Source: GCA-2701705 sp964342155
GTDB taxonomy: Bacteria; Pseudomonadota; Gammaproteobacteria; GCA-002705445; GCA-002716945
Reading direction: 5' to 3'
Assembly (NCBI GenBank): GCA_964342155.1
Contig: CAYFEQ010000011.1
Location: 1 to 32,824, forward strand
Length of the DNA stretch: 32,824 nucleotides
The notes beneath the pieces are model-generated. The model was not told where the DNA came from. It saw only the letters and a program-made list of their open reading frames with translations, and did not search any database. Numbering within the stretch: position 1 is the first letter of the stretch; each line of letters begins with the position of its first letter. The translations under genes were made by a program, and so were the position numbers. Shown piece after piece: positions 1 through 8,537 of the stretch.

Positions 1-69
1 ATGGGTGGACTTGAACCACCGACCGCAGCGTTATGAGTGCTGTGCTCTAACCAACTGAGCTACATAGCC
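1..69 (-). tRNA. tRNA-Met (CAT), elongator type, 3' end cut by window edge
   Basis: Read on the minus strand, the sequence starts GGCTATG (acceptor 5' strand) and continues with a normal D arm (AGCTCAGTTGGTTAGAGC). An anticodon arm follows with loop CTCATAA, so the anticodon is CAT. The T arm is GGTGG-TTCAAGT-CCACC. It closely resembles the elongator tRNA-Met of Escherichia coli, not the initiator. The last acceptor bases and any encoded CCA lie outside the window. Its 5' end sits one base after the ychF stop codon, so it is probably processed from the ychF transcript. Confidence 0.93.
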
Positions 70-70
70 A

Positions 71-1147
71 TTAGATATTAAATCTAAAATAAATAACATC
101 TCCCTCGTTTACAATATAATCCTTTCCCTCTTGTCTCCAAACTCCGCCATTTTTTGATCCTTGTTCGCCATTATGTTTTATGTATTCATCGTAAGCGACT
201 GTTTCAGCTCTTATAAAACCTTTCTGTATATCTGTATGTATAATACCTGAACAGTCCCTTGCGTTAAAATCTTTTTTAGCAGACCAAGCTCTAGTCTCCT
301 TGGGTCCTGAGGTAAAAAATGTTTTGAGCTCTAATAATGTATAGCCTGTATTAATAATCTTATCTAGGCCACATTCACTGTCACCCATTTCTTTTAAAAA
401 CTCTTCTTTTTCTTCATCTTCTAATTCAGAAATATCCTGCTCAGTTTTAACATCAATTGTTAAAAGCTTTATTTCACTGTTTAATTTCTTCTGAAAATTT
501 ATAAGTTCATTCTGATTAGTTTCACTATTTATATTAGCGATAACAAACATAGGTTTGGTTGTAAGTAACATCAAATCATTCAACTGCAAAATATCTTCAC
601 TAAATCCAAATGATGAGGCAAAATGTCCCTCATTAAGATGTTCTAATAATGATCCTAATTCTCTAACTATTAAATCTTTTGTTTTTTGATCAACTCGACT
701 TTTTTCAATTCTATTAATATATTTTTCAACTCTGCTTATATCAGCTAATATTAGTTCAGAATTAATATCATCAAAATCATCATTGGGATTCAAATCTCCT
801 TTAACATGAATAATTTCATTATCATTAAAAAACCTAACAACGTGGGCAATAACATCTGTGTTATTAATATGGTTGAGGAATTCATTCCCAAGACCCTCAC
901 CTTTCGATGCGCCTTTTATTAGTCCTGCAATATCAACAAATTCAATTGAAGCATTAATAATTTTTTCTGATTTATTAATTTTAGCAAGTTGGTTTAATCT
1001 GGTATCAGGAACTTTAACATATGCAACATTTGGATCAATTGTACAAAAAGGGTAATTGCTTGCTGGTATTTTTTGCAAGGTAAGTAAATTGAATATTGAT
1101 GATTTTCCAACATTTGGCATTCCAACCAAGCCACACTTAAAACCCAT
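71..1147 (-). CDS. ychF: Redox-regulated ATPase YchF (Obg-family, ribosome-binding)
   Basis: This 358-residue protein is a near full-length YchF/OLA1 P-loop protein (about 363 residues in E. coli). YchF binds ribosomes, prefers ATP over GTP and has been linked to stress responses. The G1 motif GMPNVGKSS lies at residues 9-17, and the switch motif DIAGL with KGASKGEGLGN follows near residue 72. The degenerate G4-type motif appears as NINSE in the middle. The C-terminal TGS domain is clear (GFIRAETVAYDEY, GEQGSKNGG, GKDYIVNEGDVIYF). The ATG directly follows the pth stop codon (TAAATG), so the two are translationally coupled. The stop codon lies one base from the tRNA-Met gene. Identification is secure. 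Confidence 0.97.
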   Translation of the reverse strand: MGFKCGLVGMPNVGKSSIFNLLTLQKIPASNYPFCTIDPNVAYVKVPDTRLNQLAKINKSEKIINASIEFVDIAGLIKGASKGEGLGNEFLNHINNTDVIAHVVRFFNDNEIIHVKGDLNPNDDFDDINSELILADISRVEKYINRIEKSRVDQKTKDLIVRELGSLLEHLNEGHFASSFGFSEDILQLNDLMLLTTKPMFVIANINSETNQNELINFQKKLNSEIKLLTIDVKTEQDISELEDEEKEEFLKEMGDSECGLDKIINTGYTLLELKTFFTSGPKETRAWSAKKDFNARDCSGIIHTDIQKGFIRAETVAYDEYIKHNGEQGSKNGGVWRQEGKDYIVNEGDVIYFRFNI

Positions 1148-1735
1148 TTAAGAATTTTCTCCGTTTAAGACATTCATAAGCTTTGAAAAATCAATATCGA
1201 AAAATTCATCGCAATTGCTAATACTAAAATTAATGCTCTTTGTTATTTTTTCTTTATCCTCCTTTGAAGGCTTTCCAAGCACATAATTATTTGTATCATC
1301 TTTATGAACTGGCTTTCCAATTCCTATTCTTAATCGCCAAAAATTTTTTGATCCAAGTTGTTCGATAATACTATCTAGCCCTTTATGTCCGCCGCTACTA
1401 CCACCTAATTTAAGACGTATCTTTCCTACAACCAAATCAATATCATCATAGACTATTAAAATATTATCTGTTTCTATATTAGTATTTTTAATAAATTTTT
1501 TTATTGGCACTCCACTATTGTTTATATAACTTAGAGGTTTCATAAAATTTATATTCTTTCCATTCTTTTCTAAATTAAATATTTCAGCCTCTAATTTTTT
1601 GGACAATACTAAATCTTTATTGAATTTTTCTGATAAGGAATCTATAAACCAAAAGCCAACATTATGCCTAGTTCCTAATAAATTTTTATCAGGATTCCCT
1701 AATCCAACGATGAGTTGTAAAGACGGTTCATTCAT
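1148..1735 (-). CDS. pth: Peptidyl-tRNA hydrolase
   Basis: Pth is the essential cytosolic enzyme that cuts peptidyl-tRNA released from stalled ribosomes and so recycles tRNA. At 195 residues the length is normal. The N-terminal motif LIVGLGNPD is followed by the catalytic histidine, H24, in TRHNVGF. KPLSYINNSG, the acidic motif VYDDIDL and the glycine/histidine loop GGSSGGHKGL all sit in family order. It lies 23 bp after rplY and abuts ychF with no spacer. The rplY-pth-ychF order is common in gammaproteobacteria and puts three translation-linked genes on one transcript. Confidence 0.97.
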   Translation of the reverse strand: MNEPSLQLIVGLGNPDKNLLGTRHNVGFWFIDSLSEKFNKDLVLSKKLEAEIFNLEKNGKNINFMKPLSYINNSGVPIKKFIKNTNIETDNILIVYDDIDLVVGKIRLKLGGSSGGHKGLDSIIEQLGSKNFWRLRIGIGKPVHKDDTNNYVLGKPSKEDKEKITKSINFSISNCDEFFDIDFSKLMNVLNGENS

Positions 1736-1758
1736 AGCAGAAATTCTGAAAATCTAAA

Positions 1759-2493
1759 TTAATCTTTTTTCGAATCGCTCTTTTCAGCTTTCGGGTCAGT
1801 TTGCTCTTCTTCTTTAGTTGACTCTGTCTTACCTTCTTTGTCCTCTGCTTCAGCTCCAGCTTCTGCGTCTGCTGCTGCTTCAGCTTCTTCATCAGGTTTG
1901 ACTTCTTCTATTTTCTCTTCTTTCGGCATATAACAACTGACGACAGCAGTATCATGTTCCTTATCACCAATAGATAGCTCTATTTCGCCTAGTATTTTTA
2001 TTTCTGAAATATGAATGCTATTACCAATATCCAAATTACTTACATCTACCTCAATATTTTCAGGTATATCTTTAGGTAAGCAACTGATTTGTAATTCTGT
2101 AAGTGTATGAGACAACTTTCCACCCGACATCTTTATACCTACACAATCTTCTTCTCCAACAAATTTAATAGGTACGTTAACGTTAACCTTCTTATCTTGT
2201 CTGACGACTTGGAAGTCTATGTGAGTTATAGTCGATTTAGTCGGATCTCTCTGAACCCCTTTAAGGATTACCTCTGTGTTTTTATCTCCGATTTTAAGAT
2301 TAATAACGTTACTATAAAAGGCAGTATCTTTTATTTGTTTATCTAACTGAAAACTATTAATTAGAACAGATAGGTTTTTCTCAGCTTCTCCGTAAATTTC
2401 GGCAGGCACAAGATTCTCAGCTCTATAGCGTCTAGACGCTCTTTTGCCAAACTTATCTCTTTCCTGTGCTTCAAGTGTAAATTGTAGTGCCAT
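1759..2493 (-). CDS. rplY: 50S ribosomal protein L25, long form (CTC/TL5 type) with acidic tail
   Basis: This L25 protein of 244 residues belongs to the long form. An N-terminal 5S-rRNA-binding domain (LEAQERDKFGKRASRRYRA) is followed by a TL5/CTC-type C-terminal domain that ends near residue 190. E. coli has only the short form, about 94 residues. The last 55 or so residues are a low-complexity tail of Glu, Ala, Lys and Asp, with runs such as EEAEAAADAEAGAEAED, and are probably disordered. It sits between prs and pth in the usual order. Start: ATG at 2491-2493, with the purine-rich AAAAAGGATAAGGC just upstream as ribosome-binding site. Confidence 0.96.
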   Translation of the reverse strand: MALQFTLEAQERDKFGKRASRRYRAENLVPAEIYGEAEKNLSVLINSFQLDKQIKDTAFYSNVINLKIGDKNTEVILKGVQRDPTKSTITHIDFQVVRQDKKVNVNVPIKFVGEEDCVGIKMSGGKLSHTLTELQISCLPKDIPENIEVDVSNLDIGNSIHISEIKILGEIELSIGDKEHDTAVVSCYMPKEEKIEEVKPDEEAEAAADAEAGAEAEDKEGKTESTKEEEQTDPKAEKSDSKKD

Positions 2494-2530
2494 CAGCCTT
2501 ATCCTTTTTCATTAAGTGTGAATTATACTA

Positions 2531-3484
2531 CTAATCCATAAAAAGTGAACTAACAGATTCCTTTTGGTGTATTCTTCTGATAGTTTCAGCAAGCATCTCC
2601 GAGACAGATATTTGCCTTATTTTTTTAATTTTTTGTGTAGTATCTCTAAGCGGAATAGTATCTGTTACCACTATCTCATCAAGGTCGGAATCAGCAATAT
2701 TTTCATTAGCCTTACCAGATAATACTGGATGAGTGATGTATGCAACAACCTTCTTTGCCCCTTTTTCTTTTAATGCTTGAGCTGCATGACAAAGAGTTCC
2801 GGCGGTATCGACTATGTCATCGATAATTATGCAAGTCATCCCTTCTACATTTCCAATTATTTGCATTACTTCTGATTCATTTTTCTCTGTTCTTCTTTTG
2901 TCCACTATAGCTAACTCACAATTTAATTGCTTAGCTAAGGCTCTTGCACGTACAACCCCACCGACGTCGGGTGAAATAACCATCATTTTTGGATGTTTTT
3001 GTTTGTATATATCAGCTACTAAAAGTGGTGTAGCATAGATATTGTCTACTGGTATATCAAAAAAACCCTGTATTTGATCAGCATGTAAATCAATTGTTAA
3101 TAATCTATCAATCCCCATACTGGTAATCATGTTCGCTACTACCTTAGCAGAAATTGGAACTCTAGCAGACCTAACTCGTCTATCTTGTCTAGAATAACCA
3201 AAATAAGGAACTACAGCAGTAATCCTATCAACTGAAGACCTTCTCAATGCATCTGTTATTACCATTAATTCCATTAAATTTTTGTTTGCTGGGTGGCATG
3301 TAGGTTGCACCACAAATATATCTTGGCCTCGAACATTTTCTTGTATTTCAACAGATATCTCTCCATCACTAAATGTACCAACAATTGCCTTACCAACAGA
3401 TTGATTTAAATGCTTAGCAACATCAGTAGCTAATTTAGTATTGGAATTTCCAGAAAAGATCATAAGAGATTTTTCATTTTTCAT
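2531..3484 (-). CDS. prs: Ribose-phosphate pyrophosphokinase (PRPP synthetase)
   Basis: Prs makes 5-phosphoribosyl-1-diphosphate from ribose 5-phosphate and ATP, feeding purine, pyrimidine, NAD, His and Trp synthesis. The 317-residue length is typical. Visible family motifs are ENVRGQDIFVVQPT (residues 49-62), the flexible-loop region YFGYSRQDRR (94-103), DLHADQIQGFFDIPVDN (132-148), SPDVGG (171-176) and the PRPP-binding loop IDDIVDTAGT (221-230). It lies between the tRNA-Gln gene and rplY, and so is probably transcribed together with the tRNA. Conservation is very high and the call is secure. Confidence 0.98.
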   Translation of the reverse strand: MKNEKSLMIFSGNSNTKLATDVAKHLNQSVGKAIVGTFSDGEISVEIQENVRGQDIFVVQPTCHPANKNLMELMVITDALRRSSVDRITAVVPYFGYSRQDRRVRSARVPISAKVVANMITSMGIDRLLTIDLHADQIQGFFDIPVDNIYATPLLVADIYKQKHPKMMVISPDVGGVVRARALAKQLNCELAIVDKRRTEKNESEVMQIIGNVEGMTCIIIDDIVDTAGTLCHAAQALKEKGAKKVVAYITHPVLSGKANENIADSDLDEIVVTDTIPLRDTTQKIKKIRQISVSEMLAETIRRIHQKESVSSLFMD

Positions 3485-3506
3485 AATATTGTATACCTAT
3501 TTTTTT

Positions 3507-3578
3507 CTGGGGTGGAAGGATTCGAACCTCCGAATGACGGGATCAAAACCCGCTGCCTTACCGCTTGGCTACACCCCA
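3507..3578 (-). tRNA. tRNA-Gln (TTG), CCA not encoded
   Basis: On the minus strand the acceptor TGGGGTG pairs with CACCCCA, giving the weak U1-A72 first pair typical of tRNA-Gln, and the discriminator base is G. The anticodon loop TTTTGAT, between GCGGG and CCCGT, gives anticodon TTG. The T arm is GGAGG-TTCGAAT-CCTTC (the last pair is imperfect). The bases after the discriminator are A-rich, so the CCA end must be added by tRNA nucleotidyltransferase. The gene lies between ispE and prs, its usual place in Pseudomonas-type genomes. Confidence 0.95.
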
Positions 3579-3609
3579 AAATCATTAGCCTTGTTTGCGA
3601 CATATCTGA

Positions 3610-4416
3610 TTAAATACCTCTTACAACAGAACCTTTAAAAGATTTTGGCATTGATTTGAAGATTTTTTGAGCACTGTCAAAATCATCAAAACTAGCGAAT
3701 ATCGTTCCACCTGTTCCACTCATGTTAACTTTTGCGAATTGAGATAACCAATTTTTCGCTCTCGCTACTGTAGGATATCTTTTCATGACTATACTTTCAA
3801 ATATATTATTAGTTTTACCCTGTAAAAAATCATCAAATGTTACTCTAGTATTATCCCCTCTAATCTTTATCAATTTATAAATATTTTTAGTCAGAATTGG
3901 TCTTGTGCTATATATGAGAAGGTACCATTTAGTATCAAGATTAATATTTTTTATTTTTTCACCTCTACCTTCAACCCAGGCATTTTTAGCATTAATGAAA
4001 AGAGGAACATCCGACCCAAGTGAGGAAGCAAGAGACATGAGTTCTTTTTTGTCTATTTTTAGATTCCAAATTTTTTTCAGCGCCATAAGAGTTGTTGCTG
4101 CATTAGAGCTAGCTCCACCAAGACCTGATCCTAATGGTATATTTTTGATTAACTCAATGTTCATTCCAAATCTTTTGATATGATATTTTTTTTTAATGAG
4201 TTTAAAAGATTCCAACACTAAGTTTTGTTTTTCCAGTCCCTTAATATTTGATTTCAGAACAACTTTATTATCTTCTCTCTTTTGGAAAGTTAGAAAGTCA
4301 AACAAGTTAATTAAGTGTATTGCACTCTGTATATTATGATAGCCATCATTTCTCTTATTTATAATATTCAAAAAAAGGTTTAGTTTAGCAGGGGATTTAT
4401 AACTAGTCATCACCAT
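3610..4416 (-). CDS. ispE: 4-diphosphocytidyl-2-C-methyl-D-erythritol kinase
   Basis: IspE is the ATP-dependent GHMP kinase of the MEP route to isopentenyl diphosphate. The 268-residue protein has the substrate-end motif SPAKLNLFLNI with catalytic Lys11, the ATP loop PLGSGLGGASSNAA (residues 94-107), catalytic Asp136 in LGSDVPLF, and the third GHMP motif MSGTGGTIFASF near the C-terminus. Two ATGs are possible: 4416 (MVMTSYKSP) and 4410 (MTSYKSP). Both overlap the end of the upstream lipoprotein gene, and neither has a strong Shine-Dalgarno sequence. Translation is therefore probably coupled. In related genomes lolB lies immediately upstream; here it does not. Confidence 0.96.
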   Translation of the reverse strand: MVMTSYKSPAKLNLFLNIINKRNDGYHNIQSAIHLINLFDFLTFQKREDNKVVLKSNIKGLEKQNLVLESFKLIKKKYHIKRFGMNIELIKNIPLGSGLGGASSNAATTLMALKKIWNLKIDKKELMSLASSLGSDVPLFINAKNAWVEGRGEKIKNINLDTKWYLLIYSTRPILTKNIYKLIKIRGDNTRVTFDDFLQGKTNNIFESIVMKRYPTVARAKNWLSQFAKVNMSGTGGTIFASFDDFDSAQKIFKSMPKSFKGSVVRGI

Positions 4417-6118
4417 GTAAAGTGGTTAATTTATTCAATAAGTCAATATTATCAGGATTTTTTTTAATTTCTATTGCCATAACTTCTTTTGATTTTTTCA
4501 AAAATCCATTTTTAATTAATATCTCGCAAAAGTGTTCTACAATTTCAGGGTTCTGGTCTTTATTGTAGGCAAGTTCAATATAATGTAGGGCATTTTTTAT
4601 ATCCCCTTTTTTATATAAGACCCACCCCAAGCTATCTAATATAGCAGCATTACCTGGATCATATTCTAAAGCCTTCCTTATATATTTTTCAGCTTCAGCA
4701 TATCTATCTGTATGAATAGTGAGGCTGTAACCTAAAGCATTTAAAGTATTTGGATTATTGCTATCTATTGATAAAATATATTTTAAATCCTCTTCCATTT
4801 CATTTATTTTTTTTAATGATTCATAAGCCATTGCTCTTGAATAAATGAGTCTCAAATCATTAGGATGCTCTTTAATCGATTTATCAACTAGTTTAATAAT
4901 TTCAATATATTGCTTCTCTTCATTATACAAACTGACTTGTGCTAATAGAATATTTACTTTTAGTAAATTAGATCTAAATTGTTCTTTCAATTTATCTAAA
5001 TAATTAATTGCATTTTCTATACTTGAAGATTTTCTAAGTGAAGAAGATTTTCTTATTTGAGCTTCAAACTTCCTGTCTCCATCTGTTACACGCTCAAAAT
5101 GTCTTATAGCTTCAGAAAAATTTCCATTATTATGATCAACTAGCCCAAGATAAAAATTTGCATCACTAGACATCAGATTGATTGATAATAGATATGAAAA
5201 ATATTTTTCGGCAAGATTATATGCTCCTGCATTATAGCATAAGGTTCCAATTTGAAATATTAATTCAAAGTTTTCTGAATCAACATCTAATACTTCATTA
5301 ATTAATTTTTCTGCAGCGGGCATATTTTTAACAAGTATATATAAATTTATTAATTCAAATTGAATTTGTCTATCTGTATTTTTCTTTGTTTGTAAGTAAT
5401 TAATTAATAATTCTATAGCTTCTTGATCTCTATTAATTGCTGATAATGAACTTGCTTTATACCTTATCAACGTCCGATCATTGTGTGTTCCAATTTTATC
5501 AATGTATTCTAAAGCCTTTGTATTTTGATTATAGAAGCGCAGTAATTCAATAAAACTTTCTGTTAAAAATCTATTTTTATTTTTTGCTAAATATTTTTCA
5601 AGAAATGAAACGACATTATGACGATTACTATTCTCAGATAATATGTTAATTAATCTTGAATAATAAGTTTTATCATTCTGGTCTATAAGATTCATATAAT
5701 TTCTAAATATTAATCTAGCCTTCATAAAATCTGCTTCTTCTAGAGATGCACTGATACCTAAATTATGGGCTAATATACTATCTGGCTTGAGTTCCAACCA
5801 TCTATCAACAATAATGCTAGTTTCTTCAATTTTATTAAGTTGTAAGCTTATTCTAGCCATGCGTGGAAATAATTTTAAATCATCCATTAAATGGATATCT
5901 TGAATGAATAGAGTTAATGCTTCTTCATACTTAGCTTTTTGCATAGCAAAATTGATGTATATTGCATTGTAAATTTGAATATATTTTTTTTTGTCTGCAC
6001 TCCCATATGAAAGAGAATCCTTGATTTTGTTGGTAGGCGATATATTTTCTGACTTTGGATTGCAAGATAATAGAAATAAAGGCAATATTGCTATTAAAAT
6101 TTTTAAAAAATTTAACAT
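4403..6118 (-). CDS. TPR-repeat outer-envelope lipoprotein (PA4667-like)
   Basis: This 571-residue protein starts with a lipoprotein signal: a hydrophobic stretch at residues 7-18, then lipobox LLSC with Cys19. The rest is helical with tetratricopeptide-like repeats. Good examples are the C-terminal units NTLNALGYSLTIHTDRYAEA and AAILDSLGWVLYKKGDIKNA. The position beside divergent hemA and upstream of ispE matches a TPR lipoprotein of unknown function known from Pseudomonas. Lipidation and location in the periplasm or on a membrane are inferred; residue 20 is Asn, not Asp, which fits outer-membrane sorting. Its end overlaps the ispE start. The repeats probably hold protein partners; no enzyme motif is visible. 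Confidence 0.85.
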   Translation of the reverse strand: MLNFLKILIAILPLFLLSCNPKSENISPTNKIKDSLSYGSADKKKYIQIYNAIYINFAMQKAKYEEALTLFIQDIHLMDDLKLFPRMARISLQLNKIEETSIIVDRWLELKPDSILAHNLGISASLEEADFMKARLIFRNYMNLIDQNDKTYYSRLINILSENSNRHNVVSFLEKYLAKNKNRFLTESFIELLRFYNQNTKALEYIDKIGTHNDRTLIRYKASSLSAINRDQEAIELLINYLQTKKNTDRQIQFELINLYILVKNMPAAEKLINEVLDVDSENFELIFQIGTLCYNAGAYNLAEKYFSYLLSINLMSSDANFYLGLVDHNNGNFSEAIRHFERVTDGDRKFEAQIRKSSSLRKSSSIENAINYLDKLKEQFRSNLLKVNILLAQVSLYNEEKQYIEIIKLVDKSIKEHPNDLRLIYSRAMAYESLKKINEMEEDLKYILSIDSNNPNTLNALGYSLTIHTDRYAEAEKYIRKALEYDPGNAAILDSLGWVLYKKGDIKNALHYIELAYNKDQNPEIVEHFCEILIKNGFLKKSKEVMAIEIKKNPDNIDLLNKLTTLHGDD

Positions 6119-6177
6119 AGTAGTATAATATCACATATTATATAGCCAGGCCTTAATAGCTATAAGAGAGATGAATA
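6119..6177. promoter_or_regulatory. Divergent promoter region between the TPR lipoprotein and hemA
   Basis: These 59 bases separate two divergent start codons. For the minus-strand gene, a perfect TATAAT (complement of 6137-6142) has a weak TTATAG -35 at the complement of 6160-6165, with a 17-base spacer. For hemA, TATAAT lies at 6124-6129, but its -35 is poor. An AGAGAG Shine-Dalgarno at 6165-6170 sits 7 bases before the hemA ATG. The two promoters would overlap, so they may compete. The assignment is by eye only. Confidence 0.45.
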
Positions 6178-7431
6178 ATGCCAATTAATATACTAGGACT
6201 TAATCATAAGACAGCTCCGATTGATATCAGAGAAAAAGTTGTCTTTAATCATGCAGAAGTCCCTTTAACTCTAAAAAAATTAAAAAATATAGAAGGCGTT
6301 AATGAAGTTGTCCTACTTTCAACTTGCAACAGAACAGAAATTTATACTGAAAATGATAAAGATAATCAGAAAGTTATTAACTGGCTTAACAACAATCAAA
6401 CAAGCGTTAAAGATTATTTGCCTTACACATATCTTTATGAAGGCGAAGATGCAATAAAGCATTTATTCAATGTAGCATCAGGCATGGATTCAATGGTGAT
6501 TGGTGAAACAGAAATACTTGGCCAAGTAAAAGATGCATATCGGCTAGCCAATGAAAATAAATCAATTAATTCATCTTTAAAAAGATTATTTGAATTTGCT
6601 TTTTCTGTAGCTAAAGAAGTAAGAACTAATACTGAAATAGGTTCTAACCCAATTACTTTTATGTTTACTTCAATTACTTTAATTAAGAAGATTTATACTT
6701 CAATTGAAAATTTAAGAGCCTTAGTAGTTGGATCTGGTGAAATGACAAACCTTGCCATTAAATATCTACAATCTAATAAAATTAATCAAATAACGCTAAC
6801 AAGCCGTAAAGTAGATAAAGGTAAAACGATAGCTGATGAAAATAATTGTAATTTCAATCGTTTGCAAGATTTAGCAAGTATAATTTCAAATCACGATATA
6901 ATTATCACCTGTACTTCAAGTTCACTTCCTATCATTGGTAAGGGAATGATTGAAAGCTCTTTATCAAAAAGGAAGAATAGTCCTATTACAATAATTGACC
7001 TTGGTGTACCAAGAGATGTGGAGGCAGAAATAAAAGAAATAGATGGAATATACCTTTATACCATAGATGACCTCGGAAAAGTTATAGAAAATAATTATAA
7101 GATTAGAAGACAAGCGCTTACACAAGCTGAAAAAATTATTGACTATAAAATTATTGAATTTAAGAACTGGTTAGCAAATAAAAAATCAGATACTTTGGTA
7201 AAGTCTTATCGTGATTATGTTGATGACATTACAGATGGCGCTATAATTAAGGCAAAAAAAATGATTGCTGATGGCAAAGATACGGATGAAGTATTACTAT
7301 ATCTTGCAACTACACTTAAAAACAAGTTAACACATGAAACAACTTCTAAACTGAAGGAAGTTTTTCCTTTGCTTGATGATCAAAAAACTTTACAAATTAA
7401 AAATATATTTAAAAAACTAGATGAATCCTAA
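6178..7431 (+). CDS. hemA: Glutamyl-tRNA reductase
   Basis: HemA reduces glutamyl-tRNA(Glu) to glutamate-1-semialdehyde with NADPH, the first committed step of tetrapyrrole synthesis by the C5 route. The 417-residue protein has the N-terminal catalytic domain with LNHKTAPIDIREK (residues 8-20) and the nucleophile Cys50 in LSTCNRTE. GMDSMVIGETEILGQVKDAY follows. Then come a Rossmann NADPH domain (VVGSGEMTNLA) and a helical dimerisation domain at the C-terminus. It is the first gene of a long plus-strand run, has a good Shine-Dalgarno sequence, and overlaps prfA by 11 bases. This hemA-prfA-prmC order is classical. Confidence 0.97.
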   Translation: MPINILGLNHKTAPIDIREKVVFNHAEVPLTLKKLKNIEGVNEVVLLSTCNRTEIYTENDKDNQKVINWLNNNQTSVKDYLPYTYLYEGEDAIKHLFNVASGMDSMVIGETEILGQVKDAYRLANENKSINSSLKRLFEFAFSVAKEVRTNTEIGSNPITFMFTSITLIKKIYTSIENLRALVVGSGEMTNLAIKYLQSNKINQITLTSRKVDKGKTIADENNCNFNRLQDLASIISNHDIIITCTSSSLPIIGKGMIESSLSKRKNSPITIIDLGVPRDVEAEIKEIDGIYLYTIDDLGKVIENNYKIRRQALTQAEKIIDYKIIEFKNWLANKKSDTLVKSYRDYVDDITDGAIIKAKKMIADGKDTDEVLLYLATTLKNKLTHETTSKLKEVFPLLDDQKTLQIKNIFKKLDES

Positions 7432-8533
7432 GTCATTGAGAGGCCTGAAAAACCTCACATCTAAACTTGTAGACAAACCAAAGCTAATCGATAAATTAGA
7501 TGAATTACGTATTCGTTATGCTGAAATAACTTCAGAACTTGAAAATCCAGATACATACAAAGATAGAAAAAAAGCAGAAAGCTTGAATAAAGAGAGAGCT
7601 AAGCTTGAAAAACCAGTTAAAGAATTCATGGATTATCAAAATTTTTTAAAAAAAATTGAAGATACTGAAAAACTGATTTCATCAGAAACTGACAATGATT
7701 TAAAGAGCATTGCTGAAGATGACCTCGAAGAATACACAAAAAATAAGGATAGTTTAGAAAACAGTTTGATGGAAATATTAGTTGAAAAAGATCCTGATGA
7801 TTCTAAAGATATTTTTTTAGAAATTAGAGCTGGCTCAGGTGGTGATGAAGCTGGTATCTTTGCTGGAGATTTATATAAAATGTATTGCAAATATGTTGAA
7901 AAGAATAAATGGTCAATAGAATTAATGAATGTTAATGAAAGTGATCATGGGGGCTATAAAGAAATTATCCTAAAAGTTATAGGAGATGAGGTTTATTCCA
8001 AGATGAAGTTTGAATCTGGGACGCATAGGGTTCAAAGAGTCCCCGAAACTGAAACACAAGGAAGAATTCACACATCCGCTGCAACTGTTGCTATCCTTCC
8101 AATTGTTGATGAAATTGACCAAGTTGAAATAAACCCTTCTGACTTACGAATAGATACCTATCGTGCATCAGGAGCAGGAGGCCAACACGTAAATAAAACA
8201 GATTCTGCTGTTAGAATTACACATATCCCGACTGGTACAGTTTCGGAGTGCCAAGAAGACAGATCTCAACATAAAAATAAAGCTAAAGCTATGTCTTTTT
8301 TACATTCCAAACTTCTACTAAATCAACAAGAAAAGCAAAAAAAAGATACTGATAAAGAAAGGAAAAATATTGTTGGTAGCGGGGATAGATCAGAGAGAAT
8401 AAGAACATATAATTTTCCTCAAGGCAGGATTACTGATCACCGTATTAATCTAACTTTATACAAGCTTGATAGCATTCTTGATGGAAATATAGAACCATTA
8501 ATAGATGAATTACAAAAGAGTAACTCAGAGTAA
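7421..8533 (+). CDS. prfA: Peptide chain release factor 1
   Basis: RF1 reads UAA and UAG stop codons and triggers peptide release. The 370-residue protein carries the universal GGQ loop in SGAGGQHVNKTDSAV. Its stop-codon-reading tripeptide is of the P-x-T class (PET in RVPETETQGR), which marks RF1 and not RF2 (SPF). The N-terminus is about 10 residues longer than in E. coli. The ATG at 7421 overlaps the hemA stop by 11 bases and no later ATG fits as well, so I keep it. The next gene encodes the methyltransferase that modifies the GGQ glutamine. Confidence 0.96.
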   Translation: MNPKSLRGLKNLTSKLVDKPKLIDKLDELRIRYAEITSELENPDTYKDRKKAESLNKERAKLEKPVKEFMDYQNFLKKIEDTEKLISSETDNDLKSIAEDDLEEYTKNKDSLENSLMEILVEKDPDDSKDIFLEIRAGSGGDEAGIFAGDLYKMYCKYVEKNKWSIELMNVNESDHGGYKEIILKVIGDEVYSKMKFESGTHRVQRVPETETQGRIHTSAATVAILPIVDEIDQVEINPSDLRIDTYRASGAGGQHVNKTDSAVRITHIPTGTVSECQEDRSQHKNKAKAMSFLHSKLLLNQQEKQKKDTDKERKNIVGSGDRSERIRTYNFPQGRITDHRINLTLYKLDSILDGNIEPLIDELQKSNSE

Positions 8534-8537
8534 AAAA

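Noticed and set aside
858..1055. Plus-strand open frame within ychF, and similar opposite-strand frames in rplY, prs, ispE, prfA, gatA, mreB, dinB, metY, thiC, waaA, hldC, ilvE, fbpB and fadD
   Set aside because: All are shadows of well-conserved genes on the other strand or frame, with no family resemblance or own start signals.
8505..8537. Longer PrmC frame starting inside prfA
   Set aside because: The extra residues do not resemble PrmC N-termini; ATG 8538 directly after the prfA stop fits the family and the local junction style.
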